Positions 1 through 8,922 of a stretch of DNA of 62,528 nucleotides are shown here, in pieces. Each line of letters opens with the position of its first letter. Position 1 is the first letter of the stretch. The position numbers were made by a program, and so were the translations under genes. Origin of the DNA: Chitinophaga pinensis (GTDB lineage Bacteria; Bacteroidota; Bacteroidia; Chitinophagales; Chitinophagaceae); the NCBI GenBank assembly GCA_945876095.1, contig CAMCMP010000020.1, forward strand, positions 1 through 62,528. Direction: 5' to 3'. The notes beneath the pieces are model-generated. The model was not told where the DNA came from. It searched no databases and saw nothing but the letters and a program-made list of their open reading frames with translations.

Positions 1-248
1 GAACTCTTAATTGGTTAAGTCCCAATATAAGCGCTACAAACTTGAGCGGCTTTTCAGGTCTTCCGGGCGGCACCCGTGACAACTCTGGAAAGTTCCTCGA
101 TGGTGGCAAGGACGGCTACTGGTGGAGCGCTGCAGTGTACAGTCCTACGGACTCCTGGCACCGCTCCCTGAGCAACTACTATGGCAACCTAGGCAGGCAC
201 AACCACCTTCAGAGAGATGCGTTTTCAGTTCGTTGCCTTAGGGATTAA
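1..248 (+). CDS. FISUMP-domain surface protein, C-terminal fragment (5' end outside window)
   Basis: The reading frame is open from the first bases and ends at TAA 246-248, so only about 81 C-terminal residues are present. The segment FSGLPGGTRDNSG, then GYWWSAAVYSPTDSWHRSL and the final FSVRCLRD, match the end of the Fibrobacter succinogenes major paralogous (FISUMP) domain, whose usual ending is GYWWSS...A.YR.L......GFSVRC.RD. These are exported or cell-surface proteins common in Bacteroidota, and their biochemical role is not established. The internal ATG at 42 is not a real start because the domain continues upstream of it. No terminator hairpin is evident behind it. Confidence 0.8.
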   Translation, partial: TLNWLSPNISATNLSGFSGLPGGTRDNSGKFLDGGKDGYWWSAAVYSPTDSWHRSLSNYYGNLGRHNHLQRDAFSVRCLRD

Positions 249-546
249 TTTATTTGGTTATTTGATTATTTGATTTTTGGAGTTTAGTTAAGTTCATCGG
301 TTGGTATTTCATGAATTCTTTTAAGAAAAAAATATGGTAAACTGCCACCAAATTACATTGAGTCGAAAAAGTACTTAATATAATGATAACATGTAAAGTA
401 AAAGAATTAACCATTTGAGGTATAGGTGTATCAAATTATTGCCTTTAATCTTACATGTTTTAATTCTTTAAAAAATAAATTGAAAATGAAACTTTAGAAT
501 TTCAGTTTGAATTCAGCTTTCATTTTGTTTTTAAAATCATCAAAAT
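249..546. other. AT-rich intergenic stretch
   Basis: No gene is visible in these 298 bases. Immediately after the FISUMP stop there is a short run of TATTTG/TTATTTG/TTATTTG-like units (about 250-276). The rest is AT-rich with no convincing TAnnTTTG promoter or hairpin, although the promoter of the 951-residue gene presumably lies here. Confidence 0.4.
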
Positions 547-3402
547 ATGAAAAAGTTAATTATTGTTCTTCTAGTTGCTCTTGCAATAAATTGTAAGGTT
601 GATGCCCAAGCTCCGCAAGGTTTTAATTTTCAAGGTATCGCTTTGGATGGTAACGGCTATGTGGTGGCTTCAAAATTAGTAAGCCTTCGCTTTTCTATAA
701 CTACAGATAGCTTGGGTAATACAGTAAGTTATAGTGAAACAGCAAGCACCCAAACGGATAAGTATGGACAGTTTACAGTTGTAATTGGAAATGGTATTCC
801 TAGCATCGGAAGATTCAACTCAATTATCTGGTCATTGGGCAGTCTTTATATGAAAACTGAAATTGATATTGATAACACAGGGAAATATGTGGTGACAGGA
901 TTATCTAAATTGTTATCGGTGCCTTATGCTTTGCAAGCTAATTCATCTAGTAATATTAATTCAGATTCTTTGCATAATACTAGAGCGGGATCTAACTCAC
1001 TTTACAAAAACACCTCTGGGTCGAATAACACAGCAACTGGTGATAGTTCACTTTATTCCAACACTACAGGGAGGCTTAATACTGCAACTGGTTCAAGATC
1101 ACTTAATTCTAACACAACCGGGTATTATAATGTTGCGAATGGTTATTTATCACTTTATTCTAACACCACAGGGTATCATAACACTGCAAGTGGAATTTCT
1201 TCGCTTTACTCTAACACTACCGGAAATTCTAATACAGCTAATGGTTCAAGTGCACTGGGAAGTAACACTACGGGAAGTGGTAACACAGCAACTGGTTACC
1301 AATCAATTTTTTTTAACAAAACAGGATTATATAACACAGCCAATGGGAATGTATCGCTTTACAACAATAACACAGGATCATTTAATACAGCCAATGGGTT
1401 TGCTTCGCTTTACAACAACAAAACAGGGGGGTATAACACAGCAATAGGGAACCAATCTCTTTATTGGGACACAACTGGATCTTATAACACAGCAATAGGA
1501 TATTATTCAGGAGGAAAATTAACTACCGGTTCTAAAAATATTTTCATAGGAAATGATGCTGGTAATAATATTAATTTTACCACCACTAGTAATAAATTGG
1601 TGATTCAAAATGATTCATCAAAAACACCACTTATTTATGGAGAATTTGATAATAAAAAATTAACTATCAATGGTGATCTAGAAGTTACTGGATCTTTTAA
1701 AGGCTCTTTAGGTAGAGTTTATAAACATGGCTCAAACACCAAGGATACTATGTTTTTAGCAGATGATGTTGATTTTTATGAATCTAGCGATGGTTTTTGG
1801 AATGCAGTTGTTAGTCTGCCTTTACCAAATTCTAACAATTCGTATTTATTCAAAAGACTGAACACATCTTTATTATTGAATTGCAGATCTTCCTTTTCAT
1901 TAAAAATCTTAAAAGCAAATACAGATTTAAAAGATGAATTAACATTGCGTACAGGGGAATATGCCATTTTTACATATGCATTTAGTAGATGGATATTGAC
2001 TGGAAAAACAGGAGGCCTTGCAGATATTAGTTCAGATACTTTATTTAATACTCGAACAGGTTCTCACTCACTTGAAAAGAACACCACAGGATCTAATAAT
2101 ACGTCAACTGGGTTTAATTCACTTTATTCAAATACAACAGGTTATAATAATGTAGCAATTGGAATGCAGTCATTGTATTCAAATACTATTGGTGCATACA
2201 ATACAGCAACTGGTGTAGATGCACTTAAATTAAATACTACAGGTAGTAATAATGCTGCCTATGGCCAAAGTTCACTTTTCTCAAATACAACAGGTTATAA
2301 TAATGTAGCAATTGGAATGCAGTCATTGTATTCAAACACAACGGGAAGCAGTAATACAGCAACTGGTGTAGATGCACTTAAATTAAATACTACAGGTGGT
2401 AATAATACTGCTTATGGAAAAAGTGCACTATTCTTAAATACAACTGGATATGATAATACAGCAAATGGCATGAATTCACTTTATTCCAATACAACAGGTA
2501 GATATAATGTAAGTATTGGCTCTAATTCACTTAATAAAAATACCACAGGTTCTAATAATGTAGCAAATGGTTTTTACGCACTTTTCGCAAACACTACTGG
2601 AAGTAGTAATACTGCTGTTGGGGAGTCGGCACTTGTTAATAACACTACAGGCCTTAGAAATGCTGGAATTGGGGGTCAATCACTTTTTTCAAATACCACA
2701 GGAACAGATAACACAGCAAATGGGTACAGAGCACTCCAATCTAATACCACAGGAAGCTACAATACAGGAATAGGATATAGGGCGCTTATGTGGAATTCTA
2801 CTGGGTGGAATAATACAGGAATTGGCGATAGTTCACTTCCGGACAACTCAACTGGTGGATATAACACAGCGATTGGATATAATTCGGGTAATACTCTAAC
2901 TACTGGCAGCAATAATACATTTATAGGAAATGGTGCTAGTGCATCTTCTGCTTCAGTAAGTAACGAAATTGCTATTGGAAATTCTTCTATTGCTACCCTA
3001 CGTGCTCAGGTTACTTCAATAACTGCCTTATCCGACAGACGCGATAAAACAGATATCATTAGTATTTCAGAAGGCCTTGATTTTATTAAGCAACTCAAGC
3101 CTGTGAGTTTTACATGGAATACCCGCGATAAAGCAAAGGTTGGAATTAAGTCAGCTGGTTTTATTGCACAAGATCTTTTGGCTTTGCAAAAACAATCCAA
3201 AATCGGTAACAATCTGGATTTAGTAAGTCAAGAAAATCCTGAAAAATTAGAAGCAAGGTATAATAATTTATTACCTGTGATTGTAAAAGCAATTCAAGAG
3301 CAAAATGTTATTATAAAAGAGGAAAGCGCCGAAAAAGACAAAAAAATTGCTGATCTAGAAGCAAGATTAAAATCATTGGAAGCGATTGTTAATAAGCGCT
3401 AA
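547..3402 (+). CDS. Large secreted 17-residue-repeat protein with C-terminal S74 (intramolecular chaperone) domain
   Basis: The protein has 951 residues. A signal peptide (MKKLIIVLLVALAINCKVDA) is followed by a Bacteroidota N-terminal beta domain (about 22-130, beginning APQGFNFQGIALDGNGYVV). Two blocks of a 17-residue repeat (consensus SLYSNTTGxxNTAxGxx) follow: about 10 copies near residues 150-325 and about 16 near 505-785. A non-repeat insert (about 340-500) separates them. The C-terminus is a peptidase S74 chaperone domain (SDRRDKTDIISISEGLDFI, then F..QDLL) ending in a coiled coil (EKDKKIADLEARLKSLEAI). In phage tail spikes and similar fibres S74 domains promote trimer folding and may cleave themselves off. 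The repeat resembles trimeric beta-roll stalks, so a trimeric surface fibre is inferred. It lies upstream of a T9SS protein and a lipoprotein on the same strand. Confidence 0.85.
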   Translation: MKKLIIVLLVALAINCKVDAQAPQGFNFQGIALDGNGYVVASKLVSLRFSITTDSLGNTVSYSETASTQTDKYGQFTVVIGNGIPSIGRFNSIIWSLGSLYMKTEIDIDNTGKYVVTGLSKLLSVPYALQANSSSNINSDSLHNTRAGSNSLYKNTSGSNNTATGDSSLYSNTTGRLNTATGSRSLNSNTTGYYNVANGYLSLYSNTTGYHNTASGISSLYSNTTGNSNTANGSSALGSNTTGSGNTATGYQSIFFNKTGLYNTANGNVSLYNNNTGSFNTANGFASLYNNKTGGYNTAIGNQSLYWDTTGSYNTAIGYYSGGKLTTGSKNIFIGNDAGNNINFTTTSNKLVIQNDSSKTPLIYGEFDNKKLTINGDLEVTGSFKGSLGRVYKHGSNTKDTMFLADDVDFYESSDGFWNAVVSLPLPNSNNSYLFKRLNTSLLLNCRSSFSLKILKANTDLKDELTLRTGEYAIFTYAFSRWILTGKTGGLADISSDTLFNTRTGSHSLEKNTTGSNNTSTGFNSLYSNTTGYNNVAIGMQSLYSNTIGAYNTATGVDALKLNTTGSNNAAYGQSSLFSNTTGYNNVAIGMQSLYSNTTGSSNTATGVDALKLNTTGGNNTAYGKSALFLNTTGYDNTANGMNSLYSNTTGRYNVSIGSNSLNKNTTGSNNVANGFYALFANTTGSSNTAVGESALVNNTTGLRNAGIGGQSLFSNTTGTDNTANGYRALQSNTTGSYNTGIGYRALMWNSTGWNNTGIGDSSLPDNSTGGYNTAIGYNSGNTLTTGSNNTFIGNGASASSASVSNEIAIGNSSIATLRAQVTSITALSDRRDKTDIISISEGLDFIKQLKPVSFTWNTRDKAKVGIKSAGFIAQDLLALQKQSKIGNNLDLVSQENPEKLEARYNNLLPVIVKAIQEQNVIIKEESAEKDKKIADLEARLKSLEAIVNKR
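2128..2433 (+). repeat. 153-bp tandem duplication inside the repeat gene
   Basis: The segment starting at 2128 (tcaaatacaacaggttataa) recurs at 2281. The spacing is 153 bp, exactly three 51-bp repeat units. The two copies encode the same order of units (GYNNVAIGMQ, then TATGVD, then ALKLNTTG) and are close to identical at the DNA level, unlike the other units. This indicates a recent in-frame expansion. Confidence 0.85.
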
Positions 3403-3519
3403 TCATACTTCTACCTCAATTAAAGGCTGATTGGGCTTTGGTTTGAAGAGAGGACGAATAATATTTTGAATTGAATCAAAAAAGTAAGTCATAAAATATT
3501 TAAAGAAAGCAACCTAATT

Positions 3520-4683
3520 ATGAAAAAAAGTATCTTTTTGTTTTTCTTACTGCTGACAATTTTTAGTGAAATAACCGCTCAATCAATTAGGCGTTCAGCT
3601 ATTTCATTTTATGGTATTACCAATGATAATTTGAAGGCTACCGCTGGTCAAATTGCCAACGGATCATCTTCTAATAATTCCAATAGTTATGTAATTGGTT
3701 TTCAACAACCATTGAATTATAAAATAAACGTAGCCCTTTCTGTTTTATCAGATACTACCATTTGTGGTAACGGTAAATTAGTAGTAAAGTCAGGCACTTG
3801 TTTTACTTATCAATGGTTTAAAAATGACACTGCAATTGTGGGTCAACGAACTGATAGCATTTCCATACTTTCATCGGGGGTATATAAATTGGTGGGAAGT
3901 GATGGGTTAAATAAATACGATACTAGTAAAAGCATTCGAGTAAGTTTTGTTCCGAAACCTACAAAACCTACTTTAGCTAAAACTTTAAAGGACACAATAC
4001 TATGTTTTAATGATACCATTCGTTTAAAAGGTAATTTGGTGTATGAAAGATATCTATGGTCTACCGGTGATACCACTAGTAGTATACTTATCAATAGTCC
4101 AACATCGATATTTTTGAGAGGGGGTGTAAGAATGGGTTCTACTTCAAATTATTGCTACTCTGATTCTTCCAATTTAATTACTATAAGGAAAAATACAACT
4201 CCTATTCCATCACTTCTAAGGGTAGACGATAATCTCTATAGCACGGATTCAAAGAATTACAAATGGTTTATGAATAATTTAGCTTCTCCTGTTTCTGCTA
4301 CGAATGTTTATAAAATTCTCTATAAAGGATTTTACGCTGTGGAAACAAGTGCTGATAAAGTTTGTTGGTCAAGATCCAAAGATTTTATTGTTCAAAACGA
4401 TCCAGCATCTTTAGATCAGAAGAGTTATTTGCTTAGTGCTTATCCTAATCCAACTTCAGGTTTTTTCTATCTGCAAGCCAAACTAAATAAAAGGTATAGT
4501 GGCTATATGGAATTGTCAATTGTAGATCAGACGGGAACTTCAAAATGGAACATTAAGAGGTTTGTGTTTAATGAGAACAATATTCGACTACCAATTAATC
4601 TAAAACTAAATAAGGGTAGTTATTCTATCCAGGTTAAATTAAATGGTTATAAAACACAGGTTATTCAAATTATAGCTTTATAA
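3520..4683 (+). CDS. Secreted protein with type IX secretion (Por) C-terminal sorting domain
   Basis: The protein has 387 residues. An N-terminal signal peptide (KKSIFLFFLLLTIFSEITAQ) is followed by a region with Ig-like/PKD-like beta character containing several Cys (for example CGNGKLVVKSGTCFTYQWF near residue 83) and the segment YLWSTGDTTSSI. The C-terminal ~80 residues form a type A T9SS sorting domain: YPNPTSGFFYLQA, then a basic strand and KGSYSIQVKLNGYKTQVIQI. Such domains direct export through the outer membrane by the Por machinery and usually attachment to A-LPS. No catalytic motif is recognised. It lies 117 bp after the S74 repeat protein and only 2 bp before the lipoprotein gene, so it is probably co-transcribed with the latter. 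Confidence 0.8.
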   Translation: MKKSIFLFFLLLTIFSEITAQSIRRSAISFYGITNDNLKATAGQIANGSSSNNSNSYVIGFQQPLNYKINVALSVLSDTTICGNGKLVVKSGTCFTYQWFKNDTAIVGQRTDSISILSSGVYKLVGSDGLNKYDTSKSIRVSFVPKPTKPTLAKTLKDTILCFNDTIRLKGNLVYERYLWSTGDTTSSILINSPTSIFLRGGVRMGSTSNYCYSDSSNLITIRKNTTPIPSLLRVDDNLYSTDSKNYKWFMNNLASPVSATNVYKILYKGFYAVETSADKVCWSRSKDFIVQNDPASLDQKSYLLSAYPNPTSGFFYLQAKLNKRYSGYMELSIVDQTGTSKWNIKRFVFNENNIRLPINLKLNKGSYSIQVKLNGYKTQVIQIIAL

Positions 4684-4685
4684 AA

Positions 4686-5546
4686 ATGAAAAGATATCAT
4701 TATATACTATTACTTCTTTTTTGTGCAGCAGGCTGTTCTAAAGAATTTGTACAGACGGACCCACTTACAGGCGAAGAGGTACAAACTTTAACAACCAACG
4801 CTTCAGCTACTTGTCAAATTTCTAAAATTAGACAGATTAGTTCAAAAATAGCTTTCAATAGACTTGAATTTCAACGAGATAATAGTAATAAAATGTTGGG
4901 TTTAAATTATTATGATAGCATTACCAATACCGTTGATTATAAAGCAAGTTTTCAATACCGTGGTGATACCATTATAATGGGGGTTGCTGAATGGATGGTT
5001 CAAGATCCTAAAACAAAAAATATCAATCAATACTTTGTGCGCGATACTACTATTGATTTATTTGCTGACGATATTCTCTATGAATACAAATATGATTTAT
5101 CAGGAAAATTAGTTCAGAAATTGACTTACTACAACTATTCGACTGAGCCCGATTATATTACTAAATATATGTATGATGGAAGTAATTTAATTACTACCCA
5201 ATTTTTAGGGAGAGATGGGATCACTAAGTTAATGCAGACAGATATAACCTATGATGTAAATACAATTACTAAGCCTTGGATTTATCTTTTTGGCGATGCC
5301 TTTGAAAACTACCGTTTTATTCAAGGGTTTTCCTTTGGACCAAGATCCACCCTTGCAGTTAAAAAAATCATTTCTATAATTTATGATGCTAATAATGGAA
5401 GTGCACTAGATACTTGGACTACTAATTTTGGTGGATATGTAGTCAGTAAGGACCAATATGTTTTGCAGGTTACATGTGATGGAGATCTTCAACAGGGTAT
5501 GGGGTTATTTTTAGGGACTATTCGATTTGATTATCAGTGCAATTAG
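4686..5546 (+). CDS. Hypothetical lipoprotein
   Basis: The protein has 286 residues. The N-terminus KRYHYILLLLFCAAGC is a lipoprotein signal with a lipobox ending at Cys17, so it should be lipid-anchored in the envelope. The body is rich in beta-strand patterns typical of Bacteroidota cell-surface lipoproteins with YD/RHS-like character (YKYDLSGKLVQKLTYYNY, YMYDGSNLITT), but I do not assign a family. The ATG lies 2 bp after the stop of the T9SS-sorted protein, so the two genes form an operon and may act together at the surface. Confidence 0.7.
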   Translation: MKRYHYILLLLFCAAGCSKEFVQTDPLTGEEVQTLTTNASATCQISKIRQISSKIAFNRLEFQRDNSNKMLGLNYYDSITNTVDYKASFQYRGDTIIMGVAEWMVQDPKTKNINQYFVRDTTIDLFADDILYEYKYDLSGKLVQKLTYYNYSTEPDYITKYMYDGSNLITTQFLGRDGITKLMQTDITYDVNTITKPWIYLFGDAFENYRFIQGFSFGPRSTLAVKKIISIIYDANNGSALDTWTTNFGGYVVSKDQYVLQVTCDGDLQQGMGLFLGTIRFDYQCN

Positions 5547-5781
5547 GGCATTACAATTTTATAAGGCTTTTATATTTGGTTTAATCTTTTGCTTCCAAAA
5601 AACATTCAAGTTTTTATTTTTCTGAATATCACACAATTCCTGTTAAATCTTCTAATTACTCTGCTTAATGAAAACACCCGCTCAAAACGGATTAAACAGG
5701 TTAATTTCTGATTTTACGAACCACTCCAACCGAGCCAAACAAATCAATACAAAAGACTACAAAAGCGTGCCATAAGGGCAT

Positions 5782-5819
5782 AAAAAAACTCCGATTTCTT
5801 TACGATTTCGGAGTTTTTA
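5782..5819 (-). terminator. Rho-independent terminator of tRNA-Lys
   Basis: A hairpin with stem AACTCCGA/TCGGAGTT is flanked by A-rich sequence on the left and T-rich on the right. Read on the minus strand it sits 23 bp beyond the tRNA 3' end and ends in a T-run. It may also serve the plus-strand lipoprotein operon. Confidence 0.75.
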
Positions 5820-5841
5820 TTGCTATTTAACTAGCAGGGGG

Positions 5842-5914
5842 TGAACTGGCTGGGACTCGAACCCAGGACCCATACATTAAAAGTGTATTGCTCTACCAAC
5901 TGAGCTACCAATTC
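5842..5914 (-). tRNA. tRNA-Lys (anticodon TTT)
   Basis: This is a 73-nt cloverleaf on the minus strand. The acceptor arms are GAATTGG/CCAGTTC. The D arm is GCTCAGTTGGTAGAGC. The anticodon stem ATACA/TGTAT encloses loop CTTTTAA with anticodon TTT. The T arm CTGGG-TTCGAGT-CCCAG is intact. The discriminator is A, followed by CCC, so the CCA end is not encoded. A promoter and a terminator flank it. Confidence 0.97.
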
Positions 5915-5970
5915 AAACCTTATTTTTTCCTAGAAAATAACAGATTTTTAAGGTATTTTCTTTTGGATTG

Positions 5971-6001
5971 CAAAAATAGGGTAAAAACATTTAGTCCCAA
6001 A
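5971..6001 (-). promoter_or_regulatory. Bacteroidota-type promoter of tRNA-Lys
   Basis: On the minus strand TTTG (6001-5998) is separated by 19 nt from TATTTTTG (5978-5971), an exact match to the Bacteroidota primary-sigma consensus. It lies about 57 bp upstream of the tRNA 5' end and points at it. Confidence 0.8.
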
Positions 6002-6050
6002 GTTTTTTAAAGATCTTTTGAGTAATAGTTATACAATTTTATCAAGATAA

Positions 6051-6083
6051 TTGATAAACAGCAGATGAAGTCACTTATTTTTG
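6051..6083 (+). promoter_or_regulatory. Probable promoter of the SDR gene
   Basis: TATTTTTG (6076-6083) is a perfect -7 element. A partial -33 (TTG at 6051-6053) lies 22 nt upstream. The -7 overlaps a possible TTG start at 6081, so translation must begin at the ATG at 6099. Confidence 0.55.
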
Positions 6084-6098
6084 CTATTATTTTATCAT

Positions 6099-6908
6099 AT
6101 GAGTGACTTTTTTAAAAACAAAGTGATTGCGATCACTGGTGGAAGTGAGGGCATTGGAAAAGCATTGGTAGATGCGCTAATACCCCTAGGTGCCAAAATT
6201 GCTACCTGTGGCCGTAACCAAGATAAATTATATAGCCTGCAAGTGCAATATTCCAATCACCTTCTGCACACAATGGTGGCTGATGTAAGCAGATATGCAG
6301 ATTGCAAAAATTTTATAGACTCAACCATCGCTACTTTTGGTGGCATCGATATTTTGATCAACAATGCAGGCATTAGTATGAGGGCAGAACTAAAAGATGC
6401 CGAAGTGGAGGTAATCAAAAAAGTAATGGACGTTAATTTTTTCGGCACCGTTTATTGTACCAAACTTGCGCTAGATTCTATTATACAAAGAAAAGGAACC
6501 ATTGTGGGCGTTTCTTCCATTGCTGGATACCGCGGCCTTCCTGGTAGAAGTGGATATTCTGCTTCTAAATTTGCTGTCAATGGATGGCTTGAAGCGATAA
6601 GAACTGAATTGTTAGAAACAGGAGTCAATGTAATGTGGTTGTCCCCTGGCTTTACTCGCAGTAATATTCGCAATGTAGCGCTCAATAGCAAAGGCTTTGC
6701 ACAAGGAGAAAGTCCGCTCAACGAAAGAGACTTAATGAGCTCTCAGGATTGCGCCAACCACATTGTAAAAGCCATTGAAAAAAAGAAAAGAACCTTAGTA
6801 CTTTCTTTTAGCGGTTTTCAAACAGTTTTCATGAATAAATTTTTCCCTTCTCTAACAGACAAACTAGTGAGAAAATTCTTTTATAAAAACGGTGAACTAG
6901 TTAAATAA
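6099..6908 (+). CDS. Short-chain dehydrogenase/reductase (SDR) family oxidoreductase
   Basis: The protein has 269 residues from ATG 6099. The upstream TTG at 6081 lies inside the promoter -7 box and is rejected. The classical SDR Rossmann signature TGGSEGIG (about 13-20) binds NAD(P)H, the NNAG motif follows near residue 85, and the catalytic Ser plus YSASK stand near residues 135-155. The C-terminal extension is hydrophobic and basic, as in DltE/YqjQ-type SDRs that act on lipids or ketones. The substrate cannot be told from sequence. It is followed after 51 bp by the SAM hydrolase-type gene on the same strand, which may share its transcript. Confidence 0.9.
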   Translation: MSDFFKNKVIAITGGSEGIGKALVDALIPLGAKIATCGRNQDKLYSLQVQYSNHLLHTMVADVSRYADCKNFIDSTIATFGGIDILINNAGISMRAELKDAEVEVIKKVMDVNFFGTVYCTKLALDSIIQRKGTIVGVSSIAGYRGLPGRSGYSASKFAVNGWLEAIRTELLETGVNVMWLSPGFTRSNIRNVALNSKGFAQGESPLNERDLMSSQDCANHIVKAIEKKKRTLVLSFSGFQTVFMNKFFPSLTDKLVRKFFYKNGELVK

Positions 6909-6959
6909 TACTGTGTTTAATATTATTATAACCCCCTAACTTAAAATATTTATTAAAAA

Positions 6960-7790
6960 ATGCCGATCCTAACACTTACTTCTGATATTGGCCAGCAAGA
7001 TTTTCTTACTGGCGCAGTAAAAGGACAGTTGTTACAGGCAAGTGAATTGTTTTCATTGGTAGATATCTCTCACCAAATATCTCCCTTCAATTATCCTCAA
7101 GCAGCCTATGTTTGCCGAAACGCTATAAAAAATTTCCCCATTGGTACCTTTCACTTAATTCTAGTGAACTTGTTTGACGAAAAGCCAGAACACATGTTGC
7201 TGGCAGAACACAATGGTCATTATATCGGCTGTGGCGATAATGGATTGCTCACAATGATACTAGAAGAAATTCCACAAAAAGTAGTAGCACTAGCACTTGA
7301 AAAAAATCAAAGAAAAAACACCCTCTATTGTACCAATGTGTTTGCAAAGGCCTTTAATGATATTGTTAGTGGCAAAACACTGGATCAAGTGGGAGACAGC
7401 TCTGTTTCTATTCAGGTAAAAAATCCTTTACGCCCTTTACTCGGTGCCAATTGGATGGAAGGGCAAATTATTTTCATAGACAATTTCGAAAATGTAATTG
7501 TAAACATTACCCGTGAAGATTTTGAAGAACAAAGAAAAGGCAGAAGCTTTAAAATTGTTTTTAAAAGAGATGAAGTGATTGAAAAAATATGTGACACCTA
7601 TGCAGATGCTCAAGAAGGTGAAAAATTAGCATTATTTAATTCAGCAGACTATCTTGAAATTGCTATCAACAAAGGGAATGCAGCAGGCCTCTTTGGTTTG
7701 CAAGGATTTTCAGAAAAACAAAACCAAGCCCAACATCAATACCTCAACAATCGTCTCTTTTACCAAACAGTGAAAGTATATTTCGAATAA
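6960..7790 (+). CDS. SAM hydroxide adenosyltransferase (DUF62 / chlorinase-fluorinase-like)
   Basis: The protein has 276 residues. The N-terminus PILTLTSDIGQQDFLTGAVKG carries the family's Asp near residue 9, and the segments VDISHQISPFN and GDNGLLT are also family hallmarks. Family members cleave S-adenosylmethionine to adenosine and methionine using hydroxide, although the best known relatives are halogenases. The C-terminal beta domain (about 165-276, WMEGQIIFIDNFENVIVNIT) is present. Length is normal. In Bacteroidota this gene is usually a lone housekeeping gene, and its physiological purpose is unclear. Confidence 0.9.
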   Translation: MPILTLTSDIGQQDFLTGAVKGQLLQASELFSLVDISHQISPFNYPQAAYVCRNAIKNFPIGTFHLILVNLFDEKPEHMLLAEHNGHYIGCGDNGLLTMILEEIPQKVVALALEKNQRKNTLYCTNVFAKAFNDIVSGKTLDQVGDSSVSIQVKNPLRPLLGANWMEGQIIFIDNFENVIVNITREDFEEQRKGRSFKIVFKRDEVIEKICDTYADAQEGEKLALFNSADYLEIAINKGNAAGLFGLQGFSEKQNQAQHQYLNNRLFYQTVKVYFE

Positions 7791-7833
7791 ATAGTCTCAT
7801 TTCCCTAGATAAAATTTTCAATAAGCAATCCAC

Positions 7834-7841
7834 TATATTTG
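7834..7841 (+). promoter_or_regulatory. Candidate -7 element for the DUF2911 gene
   Basis: TATATTTG matches TAnnTTTG and lies 108 bp before the DUF2911 start codon. No good -33 TTTG is found at the right distance, so this is only suggestive. Confidence 0.35.
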
Positions 7842-7948
7842 TATTGGACTTACTTTTAAAAAATCACCGCTATATTAATTGTAATAACTAGATTTATAAA
7901 ATTAGCTTGGATTGGTTTCAAATTAACTGATCGATAAATAAAATAAAC

Positions 7949-8791
7949 ATGAAAAAAATACTTCTTTTTTACATGGCTTTGTTGATTTTGAAAATCCCTC
8001 AGGCTCAAGTTCGACTTCCTTCTCCCGCTCCCACTCAAACAATTAAACAGGAATTTGGTCTAGGTAATATTGAGATTACCTATAACCGACCTGCAGCTAA
8101 AGAAAAGAGAGTTTTTGGTGATTTGGTGCCTTATGGAAAACTATGGAACACCAGTATAAATAGTCCTGCTAAATTATTTTTTTCAGAGCCTTTAGAAATC
8201 TTTGGTAAAAAAATTGACTCCGGAAGATATGTTTTATACACTATCCCTGGTGAAGAAAACTGGGATATAATTATCAATAAAGGAATCAACAACAAAGGAA
8301 CAGAAGATTACAAAGAATCACAAGATGTCATTCGATTTAAAGTAGCTCCCATTCATACAAAGGATAAAAAAGAATTACTGACCTTTCAATTTACAGAAGT
8401 AAAACCAACCAGTTGTGCATTACAACTACACTGGGAAAGGAAATTAGTCATTCTTCCAATTACAACCAACCTAAATGAAAAAATTCGAACACAAATTGAA
8501 ACTGCCATGCGCACTAATAAAAAACCCTATTGGGAAGCGGCGCAATTTTATTATGAGTACGACAAGAACTTAAGCAAGGCACTTGAAAATGTAAACAAAG
8601 CAACCGATACTTATCCAAAAGCATATTGGATGTATTTATATAAAGCCAAAATACAAGAAGAAATGGGCTTCACCAAAGAAGCGATGGAGAGTTCTAGATT
8701 ATCACTAGAATTTGCAAAACAGGCAAAAAATATAGACTACATTAAAATGAATGAAAAGTTACTGAAGGAATTAAAAAAGAAAGAAAATTAA
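7949..8791 (+). CDS. Secreted DUF2911 protein
   Basis: The protein has 280 residues. A signal peptide (KKILLFYMALLILKIPQAQ) precedes the DUF2911 domain (about 22-170): RPSP.. then TIKQEFGLGNIEITYNRP, then FG.LVPYGKLWNTS and GRYVLYTIPGEENWDIIINK. The C-terminal third (about 180-280) is helical and TPR-like (NVNKATDTYPKAYWMYLYKA). DUF2911 is abundant in Bacteroidota and its function is unknown. Location is predicted to be periplasmic or surface. It is monocistronic by spacing. Confidence 0.85.
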   Translation: MKKILLFYMALLILKIPQAQVRLPSPAPTQTIKQEFGLGNIEITYNRPAAKEKRVFGDLVPYGKLWNTSINSPAKLFFSEPLEIFGKKIDSGRYVLYTIPGEENWDIIINKGINNKGTEDYKESQDVIRFKVAPIHTKDKKELLTFQFTEVKPTSCALQLHWERKLVILPITTNLNEKIRTQIETAMRTNKKPYWEAAQFYYEYDKNLSKALENVNKATDTYPKAYWMYLYKAKIQEEMGFTKEAMESSRLSLEFAKQAKNIDYIKMNEKLLKELKKKEN

Positions 8792-8922
8792 TTAGTCGAC
8801 CTCCAAAAAGTCGTAAGCGCCCATTCGGTAAAGCTTTTGACAAAATGAATCGACAAAGAACTATCAGATAATCATTCAAATGATTAATATCTCATTCGCA
8901 TTGCTTTTTAGTAAAATAAAAG

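Noticed and set aside
926..1447. Long alternate-frame reading frames inside the repeat gene
   Set aside because: They arise from the low-complexity 51-bp repeats. The S74 frame has signal peptide and domains, and the alternate frames do not.
5547..5841. Genomic island or integrase remnant next to tRNA-Lys
   Set aside because: The tRNA 3' end is intact, but no duplicated tRNA end, integrase or phage-type gene was seen in the flank. Only a terminator hairpin is present.
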